Shown here: positions 34,655 through 44,531 of the stretch, in pieces
Layout: every line of letters starts with the position of its first letter
Position numbering within the stretch: position 1 is the stretch's first letter
From: Gallibacter intestinalis
Lineage (GTDB): Bacteria; Bacillota; Clostridia; Peptostreptococcales; Anaerovoracaceae
DNA length: 52,014 nucleotides
Assembly (NCBI RefSeq): GCF_014982745.1
Contig: NZ_JADCKA010000011.1
Span: forward strand, 1-52,014
Reading direction: 5' to 3'
Translations under genes and position numbers: made by a program
The notes under the pieces: model-generated
Seen by the model: only the letters and a program-made list of their open reading frames with translations
What the model was told of the DNA's origin: nothing
The model's database searches: none

Positions 34655-35698
34655 CTACAGTATAAGCATGGCGTCACCATAGCTAAAAAATCTGTAGTCA
34701 TGTGTCTTTGCTTCTTCATAGGCTACCAATATCTTTTCTCTGTCATATAAGGCAGATATAAGCATAAGCAGTGTTGATTTAGGAAGATGGAAATTGGTTA
34801 TAAGGCTGTCTATCATCTTAAACTCGTATCCAGGATATATGAATATTCCCGTACTGTCTGTTCCAGCCTTAAGCAAATACCTTCCTTCCTTTTCATCAAA
34901 ATATGCGGCGCTTTCCAGTGTCCTTGTGGATGTTGTCCCCACGGCAATAACTTTGCCGCCGCTTCTTTTAACATTATTTATTGTATCTGCTGCTTCCTTA
35001 TCAATATGATACTCTTCAAAATGCATATGATGATCTTCAACGTCTTCGCATTTTACCGGCCTAAAGGTTCCTATCCCCACATGTAGGGTTACATAAACTA
35101 GTTTTATGCCTTTTTCTTCTGCCTTTTTTAAAAGTTCTTCAGTAAAATGCAATCCTGCAGTAGGTGCTGCCACAGAGCCTTCGTCCTTACAGTAGACAGT
35201 CTGATATCGTTCTCTATCATCGCTGTTATCAGGTCTTTCTATATAAGGAGGAAGAGGCATATTGCCAAGTTCCTCAAGCCTTTCCATAAAGATTCCCTTA
35301 TATTCAAATTCTACAATACGTGTACCATCATTTCCGTAATCTTTGATAACAGCTGCAAAATCCTCTCCGAATTTTACCCTGTCGCCTTTTTTTAATCTTC
35401 TTCCTGGACGAACCATAGTTTCCCAGGTATCTCCTTCAATACGCTTTATAAGAAGAAATTCCACCTTTACACCGGTGGATTCCTTTTCTCCAAAAAGCCT
35501 TGCAGGAATTACCTTTGAATTATTCAAAACAAGGCAGTCTCCTTCATTTAAGTATTCAAGTATGTCTGAGAAATGTCTGTGGCTTATGGTGTCATTATTT
35601 CTATCTAGAACCATAAGCTTTGAACTGTCCCTCTTTTCTACCGGTTTCTGAGCTATAAATCTTTCCGGTAGTTCGTAATCAAATTCTTCAACCTTCAT
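34655..35698 (-). CDS. queA: S-adenosylmethionine:tRNA ribosyltransferase-isomerase
   Basis: This 347-residue QueA converts preQ1 in tRNA to epoxyqueuosine using the ribosyl group of SAM. Family motifs include the N-terminal [26 protein letters not shown]-like [23 protein letters not shown] and the C-terminal [12 protein letters not shown]. It lies between ruvB and tgt, a common Firmicutes order. Confidence 0.96.
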   Translation of the reverse strand: MKVEEFDYELPERFIAQKPVEKRDSSKLMVLDRNNDTISHRHFSDILEYLNEGDCLVLNNSKVIPARLFGEKESTGVKVEFLLIKRIEGDTWETMVRPGRRLKKGDRVKFGEDFAAVIKDYGNDGTRIVEFEYKGIFMERLEELGNMPLPPYIERPDNSDDRERYQTVYCKDEGSVAAPTAGLHFTEELLKKAEEKGIKLVYVTLHVGIGTFRPVKCEDVEDHHMHFEEYHIDKEAADTINNVKRSGGKVIAVGTTSTRTLESAAYFDEKEGRYLLKAGTDSTGIFIYPGYEFKMIDSLITNFHLPKSTLLMLISALYDREKILVAYEEAKTHDYRFFSYGDAMLIL

Positions 35699-35722
35699 TT
35701 ATATAATCCTCATTTTTCATTG

Positions 35723-36727
35723 CTATTCCTGGTACTCAAGGCCCAGATGTTCATATGCTTCCTTCGATACAACCCTTCCTTTAGGAGTTCTGTGCAGTAA
35801 TCCTTGCTGTATAAGGTAGGGTTCGTAAACATCTTCTATGGTCACCTTTTCCTCACCCATGGAAGCTGCTATGGTATCGATTCCCACTGGGCCACCGTTA
35901 AATCTCTCAATTATAACTCTTAAAATCTCTCTGTCTATATTTTCAAGACCTAGCATATCCACGCCTAGCGCTTCAAGGGCTTTTTTAGTTATATCAATAT
36001 CGATAGTTCCGTTACCTTCCACTTGGGAAAAATCCCTAACTCTCTTTAGCATTCTGTTGGCAACGCGGGGAGTTCCTCTGGATCTCATGGCCATTTCTCG
36101 CAATGATTCCTCGTCAGCTTGTATGCCCAAAAGTCCTGCCGACCTTCTTATAATTGTCATAAGCTCATCTGTAGTATAGCTTTCAAATTTTGCCATAACT
36201 CCAAATCTATCTCTTAATGGTGCCGAAAGGCTTCCAGCTCTTGTAGTTGCCCCTATAAGTGTAAACTTAGAAAGATCCAGCCTAATTGATCTTGCAGAGG
36301 GACCCTTGCCTATGATTATATCAAGGGCATAGTCCTCCATTGCACTGTACAGTACTTCCTCAACGGAACGGTTTAATCTGTGAATCTCATCTATGAAAAG
36401 CACATCATTTTCATTTAAATTGGTGAGTATTGCTGCAAGATCTCCAGCTCTCTCTATGGCAGGACCTGATGTGATTCTTATATCAACGCCAAGTTCTTTT
36501 GCTATAATACCGGCGAGCGTAGTCTTTCCAAGACCAGGAGGTCCATAAAAAAGCACATGATCCAAAGGCTCTCCTCGCAGCTTTGCAGCTTCAATAAAAA
36601 CCTTAAGATTATCTGTTACGGCCTTCTGACCTATATATTCATCAAGATGCTGAGGTCTTAGTGTAAATTCACTTCTCTCCTCATTTATATTCTGATGTAT
36701 ATCCGTTATTCTTTCATCATCAAACAT
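35723..36727 (-). CDS. ruvB: Holliday junction branch-migration ATPase RuvB
   Basis: This 334-residue AAA+ motor has Walker [12 protein letters not shown], Walker B LFIDEIHR, sensor 1 GATTRAG and the C-terminal winged helix with the conserved RTPKGR. With RuvA it drives branch migration. It follows ruvA by 22 bp in the SOS-type ruvCAB series. Confidence 0.97.
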   Translation of the reverse strand: MFDDERITDIHQNINEERSEFTLRPQHLDEYIGQKAVTDNLKVFIEAAKLRGEPLDHVLFYGPPGLGKTTLAGIIAKELGVDIRITSGPAIERAGDLAAILTNLNENDVLFIDEIHRLNRSVEEVLYSAMEDYALDIIIGKGPSARSIRLDLSKFTLIGATTRAGSLSAPLRDRFGVMAKFESYTTDELMTIIRRSAGLLGIQADEESLREMAMRSRGTPRVANRMLKRVRDFSQVEGNGTIDIDITKKALEALGVDMLGLENIDREILRVIIERFNGGPVGIDTIAASMGEEKVTIEDVYEPYLIQQGLLHRTPKGRVVSKEAYEHLGLEYQE

Positions 36728-36749
36728 ATATAAACTCCGTTATAAAATA

Positions 36750-37349
36750 TTAAAAATTCCTCAAAGCAGCTCTGATATAATCTTCAATAGTCAGATTTTC
36801 GCCGCTGACCGATGCCACTGCATCAGCTGCTTCGTTTCTTGTATATCCCAACTCCATAAGTGCATTTATTGCTTCCTCGGAAATCGATACCCTTCCGTAA
36901 GCATTAGCTTTTACAGCCGATGAACTGCTGTTAGCTATATCTGCGCTACCGTAATGGTCCTTAAGTTCAAGAACTATTCTCTGTGCAGTCTTTTTACCGA
37001 TTCCCGATGCCTTTGTAAAGGCTGCCGAATCTTCAAATACAATAGCTCTTTTAATTTCTTCGGCTGGCATAACGCTGAAAATTGCCATTGCGGCCTTAGC
37101 TCCTATTCCGCTTACACTGATAAGCTTTCTAAAAACAGAAAGAGAGCCTCTGTCAGAAAAACCATAAAGACTCATATCGTCTTCTTTAACCATGAGAACA
37201 GTATACACCATAACCGATTCTCCGGTGTTTTTTAAAAAGAATGGGCTGTTTGCCGCCACATTTATCTCATATCCTATTCCTGCGGCAGTTTCCACCGTAA
37301 TAGTGCTGTCGCCTTTATAGGTTAAGCTGCCTTTAACAAAATCTATCAC
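36750..37349 (-). CDS. ruvA: Holliday junction-binding protein RuvA
   Basis: This 199-residue RuvA has an N-terminal OB domain (about 1-62), two helix-hairpin-helix motifs including [12 protein letters not shown] and [17 protein letters not shown], and a C-terminal UBA-like domain that contacts RuvB (about 150-199). It overlaps ruvC by 4 bp. Confidence 0.96.
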   Translation of the reverse strand: MIDFVKGSLTYKGDSTITVETAAGIGYEINVAANSPFFLKNTGESVMVYTVLMVKEDDMSLYGFSDRGSLSVFRKLISVSGIGAKAAMAIFSVMPAEEIKRAIVFEDSAAFTKASGIGKKTAQRIVLELKDHYGSADIANSSSSAVKANAYGRVSISEEAINALMELGYTRNEAADAVASVSGENLTIEDYIRAALRNF

Positions 37350-37858
37350 CTTATTCCGCCTTTCATAAGTTGATTCATCATTCTTCTACCGTAAGCACTG
37401 TGACCGTGACATATGGCTGCCGCTAGGGCATCTGCCGTATCATCGGGCTTTGGCACTTCCTTAAGATTTAAAATGGTCTTAACCATAAGCTGCACTTGCT
37501 TTTTATCAGCTCTGCCGTAACCTGTAAGAGCTTGCTTTATCTGTAGAGGTGTATACTCCTCTATTTCGATTCCGCTGTTGGCACAGGCTAAAATAGCTAC
37601 TCCTCTGGCCTGTCCTACCTTGATTGCAGTTTTAGTATTGGTATTAAAAAAAAGTTCTTCCACCGCCGCTGCATCAGGATTGTACTCATCTATAATCTCC
37701 ATCAGAGAATAATAGAGATGTTTTAGCCTGTCGGGCATACGTTCCTTGGCATCGGTGGTCACAGAACCGTAATCTATGACTTCAAATCTATTACCTTTTT
37801 TCTCAACGATCCCATATCCCAATATAGCATAACCGGGATCTATGCCTAATATCCTCAT
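37346..37858 (-). CDS. ruvC: Holliday junction resolvase RuvC
   Basis: This 170-residue endonuclease has acidic catalytic residues in GIDPG (D7), AVEELFF (E~67), and the C-terminal [15 protein letters not shown] cluster. First gene of the leftward series; its promoter contains a near-consensus LexA box, so induction by DNA damage is likely. Confidence 0.96.
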   Translation of the reverse strand: MRILGIDPGYAILGYGIVEKKGNRFEVIDYGSVTTDAKERMPDRLKHLYYSLMEIIDEYNPDAAAVEELFFNTNTKTAIKVGQARGVAILACANSGIEIEEYTPLQIKQALTGYGRADKKQVQLMVKTILNLKEVPKPDDTADALAAAICHGHSAYGRRMMNQLMKGGIR

Positions 37859-37883
37859 TTTTAACTCCTGTTTTACTCACGAG

Positions 37884-37912
37884 ATTATACCATACAAACA
37901 TATGTTTGTCCA
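37884..37912 (-). promoter_or_regulatory. ruvC promoter with embedded LexA/DinR box
   Basis: On the minus strand TGGACA (37907-37912), a 17-bp spacer and TATAAT (37884-37889). Between them lies a perfect 16-bp palindrome ACAAACATATGTTTGT (37894-37909). Its central 14 bases match the Bacillus DinR/LexA consensus CGAACRNRYGTTYG at 13 positions. A repressor bound there would cover the promoter spacer and touch the -35. Confidence 0.8.
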
Positions 37913-37921
37913 CATTTGATA

Positions 37922-37950
37922 TTGAAAGCAACTGACCTCTAATGTATAAT
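37922..37950 (+). promoter_or_regulatory. argR-recN promoter
   Basis: TTGAAA (37922-37927), a 17-bp spacer and a perfect TATAAT (37945-37950) lie 49 bp before the argR ATG. It begins only 13 bp from the LexA-like palindrome, so the same repressor could affect both divergent promoters. Confidence 0.75.
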
Positions 37951-37998
37951 TATTTCATTGGATTGTGTAGATAGTAGCTATAAAAAAGGAAGATTAAA

Positions 37999-38448
37999 AT
38001 GCGTTATTCACGACAGAATAAAATCCTCGAGCTTATCTCAAGATACGAGGTTGGAACACAGGAAGAACTCTGCCAGTTACTTAAAAGCAGCGGCTACGAT
38101 GTTACCCAGGCAACTGTTTCCAGAGACATTAAAGAACTGCAGCTAGTTAAAACCCTGTCTTCAGAAGGAAAGTATAAATATGCAGTATCCACTGCAGCAG
38201 ACGGTCCTGCCAACGACAGGTTCGTTAAAATCTTTAAAGAGACGATTTTAAGCGTAAAAAGTGCTGGTAATATAGTTTTAATCAAAACACTGGCCGGCTG
38301 TGGTAATGCTGCCGGCGAAGCCATTGACTCACTTGGTATTCCAAATACCATAGGCTCCGTTGCAGGAGATAATACCATTTTACTGGTGGCCGAAAGTGAG
38401 GAATGTGTTCCTGACATTTTAGAAAAATTCAACGAAATACTCTCATGA
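37999..38448 (+). CDS. argR: arginine repressor
   Basis: This 149-residue ArgR/AhrC protein has an N-terminal winged helix (residues ~1-70, with QATVSRDIKELQLVK as recognition helix) and a C-terminal hexamerisation/arginine-binding domain with GSVAGDNTILLV. It senses arginine and controls its synthesis and breakdown. It is followed by recN after 25 bp, a linkage common in Firmicutes. Confidence 0.96.
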   Translation: MRYSRQNKILELISRYEVGTQEELCQLLKSSGYDVTQATVSRDIKELQLVKTLSSEGKYKYAVSTAADGPANDRFVKIFKETILSVKSAGNIVLIKTLAGCGNAAGEAIDSLGIPNTIGSVAGDNTILLVAESEECVPDILEKFNEILS

Positions 38449-38473
38449 AATCTTATACGGAAGAAGGATAGCA

Positions 38474-40087
38474 ATGATAAATCATCTAAGCATTAAAAAT
38501 TTTGCAATAATTGAAGATGCGGAAATCAATTTTAACAAGGGTCTAAATATCATTACAGGCGAATCCGGTTCCGGAAAATCCGTTGTAGTTGAAGCTATGA
38601 GTCTGGCACTGGGATGTCGTGCTGATTCATCGTATATAAGAACCGGAGCTGAAAAAGCTGTAATCCAAATGGTGGCAGAATATCTCCATACTGAATATGT
38701 AATAACTAGAGAGCTTTCCACCAACGGCAAAAATATATGTAAAATCAATGGAGAAATTGTAAGTCTGTCTCAGCTTCAAGAACTGACAGGCAAAATTGCC
38801 GATATTCACGGCCAGTATGATAACCAATCCCTTCTTGATTCATCAAGACATCTGGATTTAGTTGATAAGTATGAAAAGAATACAATAGCTCCTTATAAGT
38901 CAAAGGTCAGTGAGTTGTATAATTCCTACAGAGAAATTACTGCCAGAATAAATAAGCGACAGGAAACTCTAAATGAGCTCAACAGAAAAAAAGAGCTTAT
39001 GGAATTCGAATATAACGAAATCATTTCAGCAGACCTTATGCCAGGTGAAGATGCAGATCTTACTGAAAGGCTTACGGAAGAAAAAAATAAAGAAAAGATT
39101 TACAGAGGCTTTGAAGAGGCATATAACCTTTGCAGCGGAGAAGAAAGTTCCATTCTCTCTCATGTAAATGCTATACAAAGTTCTCTAAAAGACATCAAGG
39201 ACATCTCAAAGGATGCCGCCGAATTGGAATATGAGTTTTCAGACATCTATTACAGACTTGACGATATCATAAGCCGCGTAAGACGAAGCAAGGACAGGCT
39301 CTCCTACTCTTCAGATTCACTTGACGACATTTTAGGACGCCTAGACACCATTAATTTCCTCAAGCGAAAATACGGAAATACCATAGACGATATACTGAAC
39401 TATGCGGACAAGCTTAAATCTGAAATCGGAAAGATAGATAATCTGGACTCAGATATTTCAAGTATGTTGATTGAACAGGAACGCATAGGTGAAATGCTTA
39501 AGCGCACCACCGATCAGCTGTCCGAATTAAGAAAAAGAAGCGCCGCCTCCCTTGAGGAAAAGATTCAAAAAGAGCTTTCTGATCTTAAGTTTGACAACGC
39601 TAAGGTAAGCATAGAAATAACACGCATGGACAAATATACTGCCAATGGAATTGACAGAGCTGAGTTTTTAATAAGCACTAATGTGGGCGAACCTTTAAAA
39701 CCGTTGTCTAAAATCGCTTCTGGCGGTGAAATGTCCAGAATAATGCTGGCATTTAAAAATATCATTGGCGAATATGACGGTATTGGTACTATGATATTCG
39801 ATGAAATCGATAACGGTATAAGCGGTCAGACCGCCAGCGTCGTTGGTAAAAAGCTTTTGGATATTTCCGAAAAACATCAGATTATATCCATAACTCACCT
39901 GCCACAGATAGCTGCCTTAGGTAACAACAATTACAAGATAATTAAAGAATCCTATGGATTTACCACAAATGCCACTATAAAACACCTTACAGAGCACGAA
40001 AAGGTTGAAGAAATTGCAAGACTTCTCAGCGGTGACAGTATAACTGATGTGGCTTTGGAAAATGCCAAGGCACTTATCAATTACTAA
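38474..40087 (+). CDS. recN: DNA repair protein RecN
   Basis: This 537-residue SMC-like ATPase has Walker A GESGSGKSV at residues ~30-38, long central coiled coils (~150-370), and a C-terminal ABC signature/Walker B block (ASGGEMSRIMLA, MIFDEIDNGISG). It gathers broken DNA ends early in recombinational repair and is an SOS gene in many bacteria. Length is slightly under the usual 550-570, with no missing motif. Confidence 0.96.
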   Translation: MINHLSIKNFAIIEDAEINFNKGLNIITGESGSGKSVVVEAMSLALGCRADSSYIRTGAEKAVIQMVAEYLHTEYVITRELSTNGKNICKINGEIVSLSQLQELTGKIADIHGQYDNQSLLDSSRHLDLVDKYEKNTIAPYKSKVSELYNSYREITARINKRQETLNELNRKKELMEFEYNEIISADLMPGEDADLTERLTEEKNKEKIYRGFEEAYNLCSGEESSILSHVNAIQSSLKDIKDISKDAAELEYEFSDIYYRLDDIISRVRRSKDRLSYSSDSLDDILGRLDTINFLKRKYGNTIDDILNYADKLKSEIGKIDNLDSDISSMLIEQERIGEMLKRTTDQLSELRKRSAASLEEKIQKELSDLKFDNAKVSIEITRMDKYTANGIDRAEFLISTNVGEPLKPLSKIASGGEMSRIMLAFKNIIGEYDGIGTMIFDEIDNGISGQTASVVGKKLLDISEKHQIISITHLPQIAALGNNNYKIIKESYGFTTNATIKHLTEHEKVEEIARLLSGDSITDVALENAKALINY

Positions 40088-40090
40088 AAT

Positions 40091-40128
40091 ACGGGTTTGT
40101 ATGAAACTGTAATTTCATACAAACCCGT
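40091..40128 (+). terminator. bidirectional terminator between recN and the yerC-like gene
   Basis: Perfect 15-bp arms ACGGGTTTGTATGAA (40091-40105) and TTCATACAAACCCGT (40114-40128) with an 8-base loop, followed by TCTTTTA on the plus strand. It separates convergent genes. Confidence 0.88.
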
Positions 40129-40141
40129 TCTTTTATTTCCT

Positions 40142-40444
40142 TTATTTTTCTTCTTCCTGCATTCTTTTAAGTACTATTTTATAACCGTCTGCTCCATACT
40201 GCAGGCACTTGTTTATTCTACTTATGGTTGCTGTGGAAGCTTTAGTCTGCTGTTCGATTTCATTATATGTCCTACCGCTGTTCAGTAACTTTGCCACTTG
40301 CAATCTTTAGGCAATAGCATGAATTTCATTAACAGTACATATATCTTCGAAAAATCTATAGCATTCCTCCCTGTCCTTCAGCAAAAGTACCGCATCAAAC
40401 AGTTCATCCACATCTTCTCTTTTTAGCTTTGATTCGTAGGACAT
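40142..40444 (-). pseudogene. YerC/TrpR-like regulator interrupted by an in-frame TAA
   Basis: From ATG 40442-40444, with GGGGTG upstream, 45 codons read to a TAA at 40307-40309. The same frame continues afterwards as RLQVAKLLNSGRTYNEIEQQ and a helix-turn-helix with TKASTATISRINKCL, ending at TAA 40142-40144. Together they match the full length (about 100 residues) of the YerC/YecD TrpR-like family. The stop falls where the family has glutamine (LAQRL), so one C-to-T change (CAA to TAA) explains it. No other frame damage is visible. It follows recJ on the same strand. Confidence 0.85.
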
Positions 40445-40509
40445 TTCTACACCCCTTTCTGTGCTTTAGCACTTTACAGCAGTAATTATATCATCGAGTA
40501 AAGTTACCG

Positions 40510-42156
40510 TCAACAGAAAGAGATATCTTTCACTGTCATCTGTATATCCCTTCTTCCGTTCCATCTGTTAAATGCAAAAGTTCCAGTTATATTTAACAAA
40601 ACACCTTTATCCATTTTAGATGTTACCTCTTCAGGTACATTGAACATCACGCAGGCGACTCTGTTTCCGTCAGTTGCTTCCACCGTAAATCTCATATGAA
40701 TATTATCAGAACCCATGTAGCTCATGTAAACCACCCTGCACTTATTTATTGCAAATACAGGTTTTTCATTTCCCGCTCCAAAAGGCTCCAATAGTTCCAA
40801 CTCTTCGACAAGATTATCCGTGACATCACCACCGGAAAGTTCCATATCAAAGCTAATCTCACAATCTTTTTTATCTGCCATATCGCAATGAATTTCAGTC
40901 ATTTCTTTTTCAACGGCTTCTCTTAAAAGATTAAGATTTTCAATCTTGATTGTAAAACCGCAGGCTCCCCTATGACCTCCAAATTTTTCAAATAACTCCT
41001 GGCATTTGGAAAGAATTTCATGGATATCCACATCTTCAGTACTGCGACAGGTCCCTTTATAAGTTCCATCCTTTTCCGTAAGAATTGCCACAGGCTTATT
41101 GCAATAATCCTTCATCTTTCCTGCAACTATACCTGCAACTCCCTCATGGGCTCCCTCTAAAACTATAAGTGGAAAAAGACAGTTACTATATTCCACTTCA
41201 TATACAGTAATACATCTTTGGTAATCCCTTTCCTGAATCTCCTTTCTCAATGCATTAAGTTCTATGAGGCTATCTGCTATCTCTTTAGACTTAACAGTAT
41301 CCGATACAGTAAAAAATTTAACGGCCATATCCGCGTTTCCCATGCGTCCGGCAGCATTTAAGTTCGGAACTATTCCAAAGGATATATCTTCAGCGGTCAT
41401 AAACTGACTTCCCTTTCCTATTTTATTTATAAGATATTCCAGTCCGGGTCTTTTATTGGTTCTAATACGATTTATTCCATACTTTACAATAGTTCTATTT
41501 TCGTCAACCAAAGGCACCACATCTCCGATAGTTCCTAGAGCTACTATATCTAAAAGATTGTTTATCGTATTCTTTGAAAGTCCCATCTGCCTCTGTATAC
41601 CCTGTGCCAGCTTAAATGCCACACCGCATCCTGCAAGGCCGTCAAAGGGATAAGGACAGTCTTTCTGTTTTGGATCTATAACAATGCAGTCAGGAATATT
41701 TTCCCCGATGTTATGATGATCAGTAACAATAACATCCATTCCCAGCTTCTTTGCATAGCTTACTTCTTCTGCTGAGGTTATACCGCAGTCAACTGTAATC
41801 AGCAGCTGTGTCCCCTGTTCATATATGTTTTTTATTGCGTCGATATTAAGCCCATATCCTTCATCAAATCTTCCAGGAATATAGTAACTGATATTTTCAG
41901 ATATATCATCGAGAATAGATTTAAGAACACTTACAGATGTTACACCATCAGCATCATAATCGCCGTATATACATATTCTTTTATTATTTTTAACTGCGTC
42001 AACTATAAGTAAGACCCCTTCTCTCATACCTTTCATGAGGAACGGGTCATATGTGCGTAAAGGCTTAGGAGACAGGAATTCCGTTATATCCCTGTCTCCT
42101 GTGATACCTCTCTTATAAAGTAGATTTAAAACTATTTCATTGATATTTTTTTTCAT
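40510..42156 (-). CDS. recJ: single-stranded-DNA-specific exonuclease RecJ
   Basis: This 548-residue DHH-family 5'-3' exonuclease has DYDADGVTS, the DHH motif in VTDHHNIGE, and the DHHA1 motif GGHRGACGF. An OB-like domain follows (about 450-548). It acts in recombination and mismatch or base-excision repair. It is slightly shorter than typical RecJ but contains all catalytic blocks. It begins 3 bp after the stop codon of the upstream M23 peptidase gene. Confidence 0.94.
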   Translation of the reverse strand: MKKNINEIVLNLLYKRGITGDRDITEFLSPKPLRTYDPFLMKGMREGVLLIVDAVKNNKRICIYGDYDADGVTSVSVLKSILDDISENISYYIPGRFDEGYGLNIDAIKNIYEQGTQLLITVDCGITSAEEVSYAKKLGMDVIVTDHHNIGENIPDCIVIDPKQKDCPYPFDGLAGCGVAFKLAQGIQRQMGLSKNTINNLLDIVALGTIGDVVPLVDENRTIVKYGINRIRTNKRPGLEYLINKIGKGSQFMTAEDISFGIVPNLNAAGRMGNADMAVKFFTVSDTVKSKEIADSLIELNALRKEIQERDYQRCITVYEVEYSNCLFPLIVLEGAHEGVAGIVAGKMKDYCNKPVAILTEKDGTYKGTCRSTEDVDIHEILSKCQELFEKFGGHRGACGFTIKIENLNLLREAVEKEMTEIHCDMADKKDCEISFDMELSGGDVTDNLVEELELLEPFGAGNEKPVFAINKCRVVYMSYMGSDNIHMRFTVEATDGNRVACVMFNVPEEVTSKMDKGVLLNITGTFAFNRWNGRRDIQMTVKDISFC

Positions 42157-42159
42157 ATA

Positions 42160-43317
42160 TTATAAATAATTTCTCGGATCTACAGCCTTACCATTTACAC
42201 GTACCTCAAAGTGACAATGTACTCCTGATGAGTTACCTGTACTACCAGCATACGCTATGGTCTGGCCTTGACTTACAGTCTGTCCAACGCTTACAGCGAT
42301 TCCACTGTTATGAGCATAAGCTGTAGAGATACCGTTACCATGATCAATTACAACAAGATTTCCGTAGGTTCCCTGCCAACCTGCGTAAATAACTCTACCG
42401 CCTTTAGAAGCAAGTATTGCTGAACCATATGGAATACCGGCAATGTCCTTTCCCAGATGAGGAATTACATCCCATGCAGGATCAAAACTCCCAAAATCTC
42501 TAGAAGTATATCCACCTGCGGCACATGGCCAAATAAAGCCCTGTCCTGAAACAGAAGCTGGTGGATTATATCCGCCTCCGGAGCTTCCTCCTCCACCGCT
42601 ACTGCCGCTGCTTCCTGAAGATTGTGCTTGGTTTATTATCGCTTCCAATGCAGCTGAGTCAGCTCTCCAGTCTTCTATCTGTCTATTGAGATCAGCGTTT
42701 TCAGACTGTATTTCAGCTCTTGCATCGGCTAAAGCTGAATAGTCAGCATTTAAAGCTTGCTGCTTTTCATTAAGCTCGCTTTGTTTTGCCTGCAAAGTCT
42801 TTGCCATTTCATTTAACTGTTCATGCTTTTCCTTAAGCTCAGTTACAATATCCTTATCGTTTTTGAATATGTACTGAACAATCGAAAAGTTGTTCATTAG
42901 GTCAGATACATTCTCTGAACTCAGTATTACATCGACAAAGCCCATACTGCCACTTTTATACATGGTTCTCAATCTGTCGTTGAGTGCCTTGTTACCTTCT
43001 TCAAGCTCATTAGCAGCATCTTGAAGGTTGCTATTGGCTTCAGCGACCTCGCTTTCGAGAGCGCTGACCTCGCTTTCTGCTTTATCAATTTTACTCTCCA
43101 AATCAGACATATCTTCCTCAATTTCTGATTTTTTACTGTTGTTTTCGTCAATCTGATTTTGAGCGTTATTGATTTTGTTCTGCAAGCTCTGCTGAGTTTC
43201 CTTTGCATTTGCTGAATAACTACCGAAGGCTATTCCAAATGTCATCAGAAACGCAGTAGCCAAACAAATAATTTTCTTTGCTGTCATTTTCCCCTCAGAT
43301 GTCGTTTTTCCTTTCAT
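42160..43317 (-). CDS. secreted coiled-coil M23 peptidase (EnvC-like), copy 2
   Basis: This protein of about 385 residues has a signal peptide (hydrophobic stretch IICLATAFLMTFGIAFGSYS, then ANA/KETQQ), a coiled coil of about 200 residues, a Gly/Ser-rich linker and a C-terminal LytM domain. The zinc ligands are present: HLGKD (H and D) and HCHFE (second H). It should cleave peptidoglycan cross-links. The start at 43315-43317 follows AGGAG. It is closely similar to the preceding gene (43407-44507) along its whole length, so it arose by tandem duplication. The FtsEX genes lie just upstream, suggesting mechanical control by that complex. Confidence 0.88.
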   Translation of the reverse strand: MKGKTTSEGKMTAKKIICLATAFLMTFGIAFGSYSANAKETQQSLQNKINNAQNQIDENNSKKSEIEEDMSDLESKIDKAESEVSALESEVAEANSNLQDAANELEEGNKALNDRLRTMYKSGSMGFVDVILSSENVSDLMNNFSIVQYIFKNDKDIVTELKEKHEQLNEMAKTLQAKQSELNEKQQALNADYSALADARAEIQSENADLNRQIEDWRADSAALEAIINQAQSSGSSGSSGGGGSSGGGYNPPASVSGQGFIWPCAAGGYTSRDFGSFDPAWDVIPHLGKDIAGIPYGSAILASKGGRVIYAGWQGTYGNLVVIDHGNGISTAYAHNSGIAVSVGQTVSQGQTIAYAGSTGNSSGVHCHFEVRVNGKAVDPRNYL

Positions 43318-43355
43318 ACATTCACTCCTCACATTGATTACTCCATGTTTCGGTT

Positions 43356-43400
43356 TTATGTTAGATAAATTTATGTTAGATAAATTTATGTTAGATAAAT
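43356..43400 (-). repeat. three perfect 15-bp tandem repeats between the M23 genes
   Basis: The unit TTATGTTAGATAAAT (plus strand) is repeated exactly three times, with a decayed fourth (TTTATATTAGAGATA) next to the upstream stop codon. It fills most of the 89-bp gap between the two paralogous peptidase genes. I see no terminator in this gap. Confidence 0.9.
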
Positions 43401-43406
43401 TTTATA

Positions 43407-44507
43407 TTAGAGATAGTTCCTAGGGTTAACCGTATGTCCGTTAATTCGCACTTCAAAGTGACAATGTGAACCAAAGGAATTACCGGTGTTACCCGCAAGA
43501 GCTATAGTCTGACCTCTTTTTACAATCTGTCCATCAGAAACAAGTATGCTGCTATTATGGGCATAAGCAGTAGCCACACCATTGCCATGGTCTATTATTA
43601 CAATATTACCATAGCTCCAATGCTGTCCGCCAGTAGCTATAACCATACCGTCCTTAGCTGCCACCACAGGAGTTCCTGTAGGTGCCGGTATATCTATTCC
43701 CAAATGGAAATCGCTTTTACCGTTAAGCATTCTCCATCCATACTCAGATGATACCCTTGAATGACCTGGCACAGGCCACGCAAAGCCACTGCTGCTTACT
43801 GAACCTGCAGGCGGCTGATAACCGCCTCCACCTTGCTGAGCATTGTTTATCTGAGCTGCTATTGCTGCAGAATCAGCCTGCCACTGGTCAATCTGTTCCT
43901 GAAGGTCTGCATTTTCGGCATTTACCTCTTTTTTAGCTGATGCTAACTGACTGTAACTATCACCTAATGCTTCCTGCTTGGCATTAAGCTCGCTTTGCTT
44001 TGCTTCAAGAGCCTTTGCCATTTCATTTAACTCTTCATGTCTATCTTTAAGATCGGATACAATATCTTTATCGTTTTTAAATATATACTGAACGATTGAA
44101 AAATTGTTCATAAGTTCGGATACATTTTCAGAGCTGAATAAAACATCTATAAAGCCCATACTGCCACTTTTGTACATTGTGCGCAGTCTATCGCCTAAAT
44201 CTTCTTCACTTTCCTCCAAATCGTCCGCAGTCTGTTGAAGCTGTGCGTTGGCATCTGCAACTTCTGCTTCCAAAGCACTGACTTCAGCTTCTGCATCTTT
44301 TATCTGATCTTCAAGATCAGACATATCTCCTTCTATATTCTTTTTCTTTTCGTTATTTTCGTCAATCTGTTCTTGGGCATTATCTATTTTGTTCTGGAGG
44401 CTCTGCTGAGTTTCCTTAGCATTTGCCACATAACTTCCACATGCCACCGCCAGCACCATGAAAAATGCCACTAGCACACATATGGTCTTTCCAAATGTCC
44501 TATTCAT
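43407..44507 (-). CDS. secreted coiled-coil M23 peptidase (EnvC-like), copy 1
   Basis: This 366-residue protein has a signal peptide ending VANA/KETQQSLQ, coiled coils (~35-235), a short Gly-rich linker and a LytM domain with HLGID and SHCHFE zinc ligands. It begins 25 bp after ftsX. In Gram-negatives FtsEX controls the EnvC coiled-coil protein, and in Gram-positives PcsB or CwlO. Here the partner has a coiled coil plus an apparently intact M23 enzyme domain. It is likely the direct effector of FtsEX. Confidence 0.9.
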   Translation of the reverse strand: MNRTFGKTICVLVAFFMVLAVACGSYVANAKETQQSLQNKIDNAQEQIDENNEKKKNIEGDMSDLEDQIKDAEAEVSALEAEVADANAQLQQTADDLEESEEDLGDRLRTMYKSGSMGFIDVLFSSENVSELMNNFSIVQYIFKNDKDIVSDLKDRHEELNEMAKALEAKQSELNAKQEALGDSYSQLASAKKEVNAENADLQEQIDQWQADSAAIAAQINNAQQGGGGYQPPAGSVSSSGFAWPVPGHSRVSSEYGWRMLNGKSDFHLGIDIPAPTGTPVVAAKDGMVIATGGQHWSYGNIVIIDHGNGVATAYAHNSSILVSDGQIVKRGQTIALAGNTGNSFGSHCHFEVRINGHTVNPRNYL

Positions 44508-44531
44508 AACAACCTCACTATTACCCTACTA

